Shown piece after piece: positions 21,720-31,881 of a stretch of 64,000 nt of DNA. Made by a program: the position numbers and the translations under genes. The stretch's first letter is position 1. The number at the start of each line of letters is the position of its first letter. Source of the DNA: Hofstenia miamia (Eukaryota; Xenacoelomorpha; Acoela; Hofsteniidae); assembly GCA_900660155.1 (NCBI GenBank), contig CABFPE010000217.1:1035970-1099969 (forward strand), in the 5' to 3' direction. The notes beneath the pieces were generated by a model. That model ran no database searches, was not told the origin of the DNA, and worked only from the letters and a program-made list of their open reading frames with translations.

Positions 21720-22620
21720 GGTTATTTGATGGATTATGCCACACTGTTATCACCAACAAAGAAGCAAAAAGGGGGACAGGGAGTAAATGTAATGATTCCT
21801 CAGTAAAGGTGTTACTGTATTCCCTAAAATGCAATCAAAATGAAAAGGCACCTTAATTAGAAATCACACAAAGTGTCACCAAGGGCAAAGAAAAAGAAAC
21901 ATGGTCAATACCAGAAGCAAAAACTTAAGGAACAAGAAATTTAAAAACCCCAGCATCAAATAACCCAACAAAAAATGCAATCAGTGCCCCCTTGATACAC
22001 CAATAGAGTCTCATCCAAATTACCAACACTGGAACTGATGGCACAATCACCAGAGGAAATCATACTCACATCTCAGAGACCCCCACTATCACCAGTAACA
22101 TCAATAGATATAGGAGAATTGTGAGATACTGAAAAAGACTGTGAGTTGAAAATCTGTGCTAAAGGTCCAATTTAAAGGTGAGCACAAGTTAATAAAATCA
22201 CAAATTTGACTTTAAATGCATCAAACTTTAACAGATCATGATGAAGACATCCAGAAACAAATTGAACATTTACAAGAGCAACATAAGAGAGAACTTGAAG
22301 CAAGAAATGAGGAAATATGTGAATTGCATGAATATCACAAAAACCAGAAAATATGAGAAAAATAGTTAAAGGAAGTGAAGGGAAAGCTGCAAAATAAAAC
22401 AGATATGCTGCTCCAAGAGAATGAACTCCTCAAGGACAAAATCTGACTAAGGAAACTAGACAAGAAGAATGACAAAGGAAATCAAATGATGAGAAGCCAT
22501 TAATCACAACCAGTGATTGAACCATACAGGATGAACCAGAGGCCCAGTAAGAGGGGGCCTTTAGTTATGATCAATTGGAAATTGACAAGGAAGAACAGCA
22601 ACATTTTGAGGTTGTAACAA
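21720..22620 (+). pseudogene. Relic of a coiled-coil ORF, possibly retroelement gag/ORF1
   Basis: Between stops, the plus strand reads as low-complexity and then strongly coiled-coil protein: from 22234, EDIQKQIEHLQEQHKRELEA and a further Glu/Lys-rich heptad stretch, then LLQENELLKDKI near 22410. Stops at about 22353 and 22440 break it. The region has no CpG, like the Gypsy relic upstream. Coiled-coil proteins are common in gag and LINE ORF1, but no zinc knuckle is visible, so the origin is a guess. Confidence 0.4.
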
Positions 22621-25600
22621 CATTGTTTTATGTTCTCACATGATTGTTTAAGCATTACTTTTATATGCAAAATAAAATTTTATATTGCTAAGCTGTTCAA
22701 ACATTGCATTTAAACAAACACAAGCCCAACAAAGGGCTGACCACTGTCTTTGAGATACTGTTAAGCACATTCTATACAAATATTTGTTAAAGATTTAAAT
22801 GAATGTCTTGTATATAAATGATAACAATGAGCATAAGAATCTGCCAAATTTAACAAAAATTTAAAACTCTAAAATTAAGCACAATTTTGTAATAGTACTT
22901 TCTTAAGTTGTGAAAAATCTCTTCAGCTCAATTGTAACTTATGTTATTTAACAGTCAATATCAAGGTGTCCAAATATTCATGAATAAATTATTTTGAAAA
23001 TTCACTTATCTGGTATATTATAATTTAAATGAAATTAAAAATTTCAAAAAAGGTTTTGCAAATCCTTTTTTTTATAAAAGGATCTAGTAATAAAAAAAAC
23101 AAAATGGGTTGTTATTATGATGTTAGTGGTTGCTGCAACAACCAAAAGTATGAAACAACTATAAACAACATAAAAACAACCAAAATTGTTATCTGGGAAT
23201 ATATGTTCAAATACAGCAATGATGTTTTTCCCCATGAATACCTGCAATATTAATATTAGAGTATATTAGATCCTTAACATGTTTATGTGTAGTTTGATTT
23301 TTTGTTAAATTAAATCATCACTGAATTAGTAAAATGATTTGATTTTAATAAAATTTTACATTGCTCTTTGTTTTTGTAATGCAAGGAACAAATTTTTTTG
23401 CATTATTAGTATTAGCATAAGTACTATTAGTATTTCATAAATTTAAATTTATTTATATTTGTATTTGAAAAATTTTTTGCATGGACAACTAGTTTAATTA
23501 TTTCATTGCAATATTCAAGATAGCATTTAGATATATTTGCAAAATATATGTTTTTAAAGATAAGTGTATATTAGTGTTAATATAACTTCTTATAGTAAAC
23601 CATTGAACAATGGTGAAATGGTATTACATTCACTTCAGTGTGATTGCTGGTTCAAGTCTAGCTTGATCAATATATTGATTAAAAATCATGATCTTCAATA
23701 TCATAATTAATTGATATTCATAATATTTGTTAGGATTTTGCCTATATTATTCTGTAAAAACAGACTTTCTGTATATACAGATATGTTAATTACACCACAA
23801 ATCTGCATATATTGTATACATAATTTTTAATGTGAAAAATTTCAAATAGTTTGTTCCATATATAAAGTCAATATATAAAATCAATTACACTAGGAATAGT
23901 GGGTTGCAAAATGTTCATATTTAAGTAAAGTTTAATTGTTTTCAGCTGAAAATCAATTGGATTACTCTTATTAGGGACAGCTTTTGAGAGTAATATTAAA
24001 TATTTTGTCAAAATAATATTTTAATCTTGATTGACCTTCTGGGCCCAATGTTTCTTTAACATGATATGCAATAAATAATTATGGAATATTACTTCTTTTT
24101 GATGAATGTTTGATGTAAGTTCTAAAATGGTATTTTCAAAAATCCGCTTTTTTTGTTGCCCACCTAGAATTTTTGCAACTAACTGCCATCTGGAGTTGCT
24201 TATCATGAAACTTCATATATAAATCACTTCAATAAATGAATTTTACAAACAGATAAACTTGATATCTTCCAAAAACATTTAACTTCAGTTGGAGTTTGCT
24301 CATCACTATGCTGGTAAAGCCATGTCACAAAAGATCATGCTTGTAACCACCTGCATTCCCAACACATCCATGACACATTGCTGAAAAAATTCCATTGTCT
24401 GCTTCATCTATTTCTGCCACACATACAGGTGGAGAATTAATTTTATGTTCAGGCATAATTAATCACTGTACAGTTCACATTCCTGCATCCCACTGTAATT
24501 CCATGTTGCATATGCGGGGATCACCATAATGGCTGTGGGTAGAACAGAACAATTTCTGATTTGTGACTACAGGCAAACTCAAAACTGGTGATATTGAAAA
24601 TAAGATTAGTCATCTGAGTCTGAATTTTCCCTAAATATGTAAAACCATTCCATCTTGTCACCATCTTTTTGTGATTTTCACACTAAGATATTAAAATAAG
24701 AGTAATTTCAAAAAAATATAATTTTGAGGAATCTCTTCTATGGCAATGAATTTAGTTTTCAAAATATGTCTATAATGCAAAGAAAAAAATTTCTTCTGCT
24801 TTACTTTCAGGTTTTTTCAATTAACACTTCACAAATTTCAGCAGAGATTCTAGATTCCTCTCAAAATCTTAAATCAAATAAATAATCTGCAAAATGGGGG
24901 ATTTTCACTAAAATTTAAACTTAAATATTTTTATCCAACAATGTTTAGGTCAGGGTTTTTGAGTTGAGTTCGAGTTTTTACGTTTTGAGTATGAGTTCAA
25001 GTAATTTTTTAAATGAAATTCTGAGTTCAATCGAATTTTTTTCTAATTCCGAGTTTTTTAGGGTAAAAAAATTTATTTTACAATAATTCTAAGCTAAAAA
25101 AAGTGTTTGTGATTGGTAAGAAAATTGATATTTAAGAAAATTTAATTTTGACACTATTTTCAAGTGGATTTTCAAATGAGTTTGAGTTTGAGTTTTGATG
25201 ATTTCTCTTCCTACCTTTCTGAACACATAATCCTTATTTTGTAAAATGAATATAAACAAAAATTTAATAATAGTCCATTTTCACAAGAGTGCTCTGACTT
25301 ATTTTCTTGGCCATAGCATGCCACTCCTGGTCTTTAGTGCATGTTTTCAATAGAGTGCTCCAGCCATAATGGATGGCAGTGTGTTTTCATGGGGCTGAGA
25401 GAATTAATCATTGCATGCTTAATTTTAGAGTGATGATTTTCTGCTCTGAAAACAGCATGATGAGGTATTGTAGTAAACTTGTGAATGAAAATCCGCTAAT
25501 AATATGTTAGGATAAAATTTGGATCACTCACATGGAAATACATGATCACTCTGAATAATTGTAACCAATAAAATAGTGCAACACATTTCAGAGCACTATT

Positions 25601-26675
25601 TTGAAATTTCAAACATTGTTGCTGTGGTAACTGGGTAGAATTTTGGGCTTAGTGTGCTCATGAAAATGCACTTTAAATTTCTGGGAAGACAAAATATAGT
25701 GACATCAGCCAACAAGAAAGAGACAATGTATTTCTGCATTATTTTTAAAGAATTTAAACTAGATTAAAAGTTTCGGCTAAAAATATTTATAGTTAAATTT
25801 TAGTGAAATTGCTCTATTCTAGACAGAAACTAACCACTTTTCAATTTACAATTGCTACATTGGCAAAACTTTCTTACAAATTTGTACAATAAAGACATAT
25901 TTAGTAAATGTAACAATTTATTGAAAGAAATTGAAATACAATTTTTGCAAAATAAATAAGTTTCTTTTGATTTATAGAGACTTTATGTATTTTTTTTAAT
26001 TAGGAATATATGATTTTGTTGTCTACGGCTTGATATTCTGGAATCAACTTGTAGTTTGAAAGCAAATTTGGCTTAAAATACTGTGCAATATTAATATAAA
26101 AATTTATAACCTTTATTTTTAGATAATTATAATTGATTATTAACGTGGCAAATGTCTTTTTTGGAGTATCGTATCGATACAGATTTACGACGTGCTGGAA
26201 TTTACATATGTCTACTAGTCTGCTTAGTATTTAATTATTTTTCTTTGAGAATTTTGGATATCATATTATCTGGACAATAAAGTCTGTCCCTATCAATTAA
26301 ATGAATAATTGAAAATATATAAAATGCGTTACACAACGATTTTTTTAATTCGATTAAAATTGAATGTCCATTAAGAGTTGAGCTGAGTATAGTCATTATA
26401 ATCCCTAAATTATTATTTAGATAAATGTTAAATATGTGAATTTTGAAGCATGGAATAATAATATAATATATTATGAATAAGAACAAAATATATATAATCA
26501 TGATAACTCCAAACATATGACATTGCATTTTCTTCAACTTCAAGTGTGTGTTTATGCCCTGACCCGAATTGCTATTATGTAGATCAAGGCAGTTAGACTA
26601 CGCGTTGAAGATATTTGTGTCATCAAGCAATACATTCTTGCTTGTAAATTGAACGAATGATTCTAACTGCTATAT
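22621..26675. other. No gene recognised
   Basis: AT-rich and CpG-free up to about 24145. A tRNA-like fragment lies at 23603-23672. A minus-strand stretch at 24000-24600 has short protein-like frames that I cannot assign. Around 24960-25200 there is a degenerate GAGTTCGAGTTTT-like simple repeat. Confidence 0.4.
23603..23672 (+). repeat. tRNA-like sequence, possible SINE head
   Basis: AATGGTGAAATGGTA resembles a degenerate A box, and CTGGTTCAAGTCTAG about 40 bases later matches a B box (GGTTCRANTCC type). The acceptor stem does not pair convincingly, so this is more likely a decayed tRNA pseudogene or a tRNA-derived SINE than a working tRNA. Confidence 0.3.
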
Positions 26676-27150
26676 TTACGCACACACACACATACATATG
26701 TCTTATATAAAACCTCAAATTAAAACAACTAACTACTATTTACAAATATTGGAATTTGATGTTTTACAACTTGATCTGGGCAACACCAACCAGTCTAGCA
26801 TTGCTACATGTCGCGCCAGACAAGGCTAGAGATGTTTTTTCCAACTTCCTCATCTGTAGTTGGGTATGTTGGCTTGCGATTCAGATTGACGTCAAGGTTG
26901 GATTACCTGACTTACTTACACTCAGTCTTTCTGTAACTAACTAGCTGAATTATTCCATTATGGTTGCATAACTAAGAGAAGTCTTCTTGGATTTTGTAAA
27001 ACGAACTAACTCTAATAACTATGCTGTTTACACACACAAATTGACTTATATACAAGCTTCAAATTATAACAAGTAACTATTTACAAATATTGAAATCGAA
27101 TATTAAAACAACCTGGTCTGGCGTTACCAAGCAGTCTACCGATGTTCACC
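26676..27150. repeat. Diverged direct repeat, spacing about 350 bp
   Basis: The segment around 26676-26830 (CA-rich start, then CTATTTACAAATATTG, then CTGG..ACCAA.CAGTCTA) recurs at about 27023-27150 in the same orientation. This is an old tandem or flanking duplication. No coding content is recognised. Confidence 0.55.
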
Positions 27151-29795
27151 ATCATCTCCTGAAAGATATTGATTTTATTTTTTTAATTCATCCAAAATTT
27201 TATGTTCATTAAAAACAATGCAATAAATATTTAATACTTATATCTGCTAAATACACCTTATTTTAAGTCAATTATATTCAATGATTCATCATTTTCTGCT
27301 AACAGGAAAACAATTGCAAACAGTTAAGCCTCATTAGATTTTCATTTATCAAAATATTAAATGATTCGTTAGTTGAATATAGTCACCCAAACATAGACAG
27401 TGACGGGTTTTTCAAATGACCCTATCTTCGTTGCCCGATCCAATGATACACACCATTGTGTCCATGTTTTCGGAGTGTTAAGAAATGTGCAAATCTTTAG
27501 ATTTTGACGGAATGGTGAACCTATAGATTTTCTGCGGGTGGAGACTATTTTGTGGTTCATTTCTGTTAGTGAAGTGATGAAATTAGCTGCAATTTAGTAG
27601 AGTACATTGTTGGGTTGTTGGGCTCCCTTTTTCATTTTTAATAAATGTAACTTAAGCTAATTCGGTTTTGTTTTGAATCGCCATCTGTTCTAATGTAAGT
27701 AATTTGATACCCACAGAATTCTTTTCGTGCGACAATATTTCAATTATCAACTGTGTGATTTTCTTCAACAGCAATAGTATTTCCTCATTGTGAGACGGAC
27801 TGCAGCACAAGCATCAAGAATAGAATAATAAAGGACAAAAAAAATGAAAAATAGCATATAATTACTCTTTCTAAAATGCATAGTACTGGTTTATTTGTAG
27901 GAGTGTGTCTAAGTGCAAGAAATTGTGCAGTACTTTTACGATTTTTAACTTGTTTTATAGAAATAAAAATTTTTTGAAAAATTTATATTTGCTTATTGTT
28001 TTTCAACAATAATTTAATTCGCGCTAAGTTTAAAGGATTTTATCTGTAAATGTTATTTGCCATTTTATTCTATATACTAATTATATTCTGGTTCATTTCT
28101 TCAAAAAATAGGTTATTTATTACCGTTTATTTCAATGATTATTTATTATTGTAATTTCCTACTGTTTTATAGCCTGGAAAGTTCGTTTTCACCATGTGTA
28201 TTAGTTATATTCGAAAATTATTAATTTAAACATTTTATGAATTTTTATTGCAAACAAATTCAATTACTTTTCAATGAATTATCATCCCAAAGTATACTTA
28301 CTGATTTAATTTATTACACTTGCTTATTACAAATTTTATAATTTGTTTATTTTTAACGATTTTAGTTCTTCAGTTGTTGCAGACCATAATAAATGTCCGT
28401 TCGACGAAGGACGAAGTCCGAGTCTAGCTTAAAAAACGGGATTACTCTCCCACCTTTAGAAGAAAATCAGGTCTATTGTTCTATACCTAGGTAATGCTTT
28501 AACAAAATTTTTATTCATCTTATACATATACTTCTCGTTTAATATACAGCTTTAATTCATTGGGGAAGTTTGTGGAAACACAGCCTTTTTCATTAATTAA
28601 TTCCTAAATACGCATTAGTAAAAACGTGATCATCTGATGCTGCTACTAAGAAATTTTTAGCTATCAATTTATTAGATACGTAAGTATATTTACAAGAGAT
28701 CCCATCGAAACACGTTTTTAGCGTTGAATATTTTAGAGCATTTTGGTCAATTTAAATTTTTTTTCTCTATTTTGTAATATGGGTATCGTGTGATTGGCAT
28801 TGATATTGTTTAAGCTTCTTGGAAGTGTGAACCTGTTGAAGGACTTGACGCACCGAGGGCTTTGTTGTATATTAGTAACATAAGTGCTACTGGAATATAT
28901 TTGTTTCGGAGAGGGGAAATTAGCAAGTGTGCGTCCAGAATATATGAATGATACTATATCTTGTTTTGGTGAATTTATTTATGGTTCCAACAGCTTGTCT
29001 CTTCTCAGTGATTTGCTTCAAGACATCAGTTGTTGAAAAAGTCATCAAAGACATTTTATAATAGCAAGTCTTCCTATGGTGGTATTGTTAGACTACTCAT
29101 TAATTCTTGGCTTGCAAATTAGTGACGTTTCTAAGGAGGTGGGAACCCTCGTGAGGAGCTTTTGTCTCAAAAACAGAGATATGCAGTGTCCGCATCATAA
29201 TGGTTAGGGTAAACACATTGCCAGGTTTTTGGTATTCTGTCGCATGCTAGATGCTATTTCAAATCGAGGTTTGTATCAGTTTTCAGTTCAAGGATAATGG
29301 ATCAATTGATGACAGACATCGCTTGAGAGGGGTGTTTGATTTCAGTTAGTATTCACCATCTTTAGAGAGCGTCGAATTTCAATAAATTTTGGTATCATTT
29401 AATTTGACAATATTGCGTAGAAATATTTTTACTGTTGTTTGATTGAAATATAAAATTGGTAATGTATAGCATGTCTTATTGTTAACAAACCATTGTAGCA
29501 TGGTATTGGATTTGTTTACCTAATCACTCTTTGTGGAAGGTCTTTGTGTTTTTCAATGTTTTCGACTATATCTTTTGTTATTAGCGCTGATGACAGACTA
29601 AAATTGTTGCCTACAGTTTTCTTATTGTCTGCATCAATTTTTGGAAATACCATTACATCTGTACGGCATGAGCTGTTCTTGTTCAAACAAATTGAAATGT
29701 TTTGCTCTCCTCACTTATATATAGTACACAATTTGGAAGGTTATGTGTAATTGTAGGCTCCGCCTTGATGGTCAGCATACCAATTATATTAAATA
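27151..29795. other. No gene recognised
   Basis: AT-rich, with no supported exon. Minus-strand reading of 28750-29300 gives faintly protein-like pieces, possibly an old transposon, but there is no conserved motif to name. Confidence 0.4.
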
Positions 29796-30102
29796 TATCG
29801 TAAAACCTGTAATTGAAGGATATGGCCTTCTATTTTTCAACCATCAATTTTTGATATTTTTAGGTCTATAAAAAATTGCTGGATAATGCTGTTTTGAGGA
29901 GTATTAGTGTTCGTGTGATTTCATGTGTGCGTGTGTGTGTGTGTGCATACTTACATACGTACGTACGTACCCGCGCGTATCTCCATCCTTGAAAGAGAAA
30001 AGTGGATAGCTGTCTCAGACACAAACCTGAGCGATCTATTTCAACCTCCTCGCTATGGTGGCCTTCTATTACAGGTGGCCTTCAATTACAGGTTTTACGG
30101 TA
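29796..30102. mobile_element. 303-bp MITE with inverted ends and TA duplication
   Basis: The left end (29798) reads TCGTAAAACCTGTAATTGAAGG. The right end, reversed, reads CCGTAAAACCTGTAATTGAAGG. TA flanks both sides (29796-29797 and 30101-30102). A second inner inverted piece (GGCCTTCTATT) is present. Inside is a (GT)n run followed by (ACGT)n at 29922-29970. The TA duplication and ends fit a non-autonomous Tc1/mariner/pogo-type element. Confidence 0.8.
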
Positions 30103-30859
30103 ATTGGATTCCCTAAAAATGAATGTTCGAAGTGAAGACAACTAATTACTAATGGGGCTCTCGTTGAAATTTAAATTGATGGGACAAGCACCATATTGTT
30201 AACAAGAACTTAGGAGTATGGTATCTGCATTCTAAATTGACTTGTATAATTCTATTGCGCTGAACTCAGAATATTCATTAAGTTCAACTGATTCAATAAA
30301 TGCAATAGTTATAGATTATTGAACCGGCTGAAAATTATTTCATGAACGGGATGGCCCGGCCTTAATTGTTTTCACATCATTACTTCGATATTTTCGTTGA
30401 ATGTTTCTGCTAACATTCTTATTCATTTTTACATATTTGAATTAGGCACTGTTCATCGAGATATTTACTATATGGCCGGTTTTTTATTTCGCACTTTGTA
30501 CAAATGTCTTATCCAAATTTCAAGCTTACAAAAATAATTCCCATTTCCAACGCTGTATTACAAATGAGCTGTATTTTTGTAATATTCATGAGATTAGCGG
30601 ATTTATGTCACAGAAATAAATGGTCGAAGACAATTGTCATGTTTATATTTTATTCTTGAATTTTCTGCTTTTTGGTATTTGCTTCTCAATTTACGTACAA
30701 TTATATATTTTCATTGTTTCATGTTTAAGTTGGCTGATGTAGGACATACTTAATGTCCAAATCTACACGTATCTGTAGTTTTTTAGTTTATATCAAGCGC
30801 TTATTGGTTTTATAGTTTAGGTTGAAATTATCCAAGGAAAACTACGATTTTTGTGCTTA
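30103..30859. other. Upstream region of the TREX-like gene
   Basis: No open frame or repeat recognised. It should contain the promoter of the exonuclease gene and possibly an unseen first exon of headcase. No clear TATA or initiator was chosen. Confidence 0.35.
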
Positions 30860-31822
30860 ATGCATAGTCAAATAAAATCATTCGTTCTCTTTGACTTAGA
30901 AACGACATCGCTCGACAAATGTAGTTCCAAAATTACGGAGATTGGAATGATAGCATTTCAGCCAAATGCATTGCCTACTTCTATGGAATCCACCGAAGGT
31001 CTTCCACGTGTTATGGATCAACTTTGCATCGTATTTAATCCAGCTCAAGCGATCACTTATGAATCGACTCTAGTGAGTAAGCTAGACAACTTAGAGATCG
31101 TGGCTGCAAATAAACCTTATTTTGGGAAAGACGATGTTCAACTGGTTGAAATGTTCATAAATCGTCAAGATAAGCCAATTTGTTTGGTTGCTCACAGTGG
31201 ATTATCATTTGATTTTCCGATTTTCAAACGAATGCTGTCTAAATTCAAAACCACGTTTTTTCAAGATTTGGTCATATGTGATAGCTTATCATTTTTTAAA
31301 TTTGTTTCAAAGCGGTTTACACAAGACGTCGTAGCACAGGGAAACGATGAATCGCGATATTTTTCAACACCTAAGAAATTGAGTCGAAGTCCGCCAGAAT
31401 GTGACGTATCTCCGATAAAACAAGTTAAATTAAATTTGAGTTCGCAGGAGGAGGATTCTGGCGTATTTGACCTCACCAACAAATCTTCGCAATTAAGTGA
31501 AGAGGAATGGTCAAGTTGGGACGATGCCGAGATTGATGCAATGATGACTAAATTAGAGTCAAGTAGTGATTTCTCAATTTTAGAAGCTTCCGAGAAAAAG
31601 CAATCTAAATTTCAATCATTGTCCCTCGGCCATCTTTTTGAATGGCACTTTAAAGAGAAAATCCCAAGCCAACACAATGCTTTAGCTGATTGTAAAGCTC
31701 TTCTTCGTTTACTTTTATTGCCTGAGTTTAAAAATCTTTTTGTAGATTGGACTAATAAGGGCCTTATTTGTCTAGATAAATCACTGCCGTATGAAGGATT
31801 AAGTATTTTTAAGCTTTTGTAA
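30860..31822 (+). CDS. TREX-like DEDDh 3'-5' DNA exonuclease, single exon
   Basis: Encodes 320 residues from the ATG at 30860. All three exonuclease motifs of the TREX1/TREX2 family are intact: Exo I FDLETT (Asp12, Glu14), Exo II LVAHSGLSFDFPIF (Asp118), and Exo III QHNALADC (His272, Asp277, the HxxxxD spacing of DEDDh enzymes). Family members remove nucleotides from DNA 3' ends in repair and in clearance of cytosolic DNA, so this one is predicted to be active. About 90 extra residues lie between Exo II and III compared with mammalian TREX; they are Ser/Glu-rich, polar and probably disordered (from about 160 to 250). There is no C-terminal membrane anchor of the TREX1 kind, and the protein ends soon after the last helices. 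The gene has no intron and lies just upstream of headcase on the same strand. Confidence 0.88.
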   Translation: MHSQIKSFVLFDLETTSLDKCSSKITEIGMIAFQPNALPTSMESTEGLPRVMDQLCIVFNPAQAITYESTLVSKLDNLEIVAANKPYFGKDDVQLVEMFINRQDKPICLVAHSGLSFDFPIFKRMLSKFKTTFFQDLVICDSLSFFKFVSKRFTQDVVAQGNDESRYFSTPKKLSRSPPECDVSPIKQVKLNLSSQEEDSGVFDLTNKSSQLSEEEWSSWDDAEIDAMMTKLESSSDFSILEASEKKQSKFQSLSLGHLFEWHFKEKIPSQHNALADCKALLRLLLLPEFKNLFVDWTNKGLICLDKSLPYEGLSIFKLL

Positions 31823-31881
31823 ATGATTGTATATAATTCTTATCGTGTTGTACAAAGTTGTAAACATTGAATATTAAAAAT

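Noticed and set aside
28750-29300. Minus-strand protein-like pieces
   Set aside because: No conserved block and many stops; cannot be told apart from noise.
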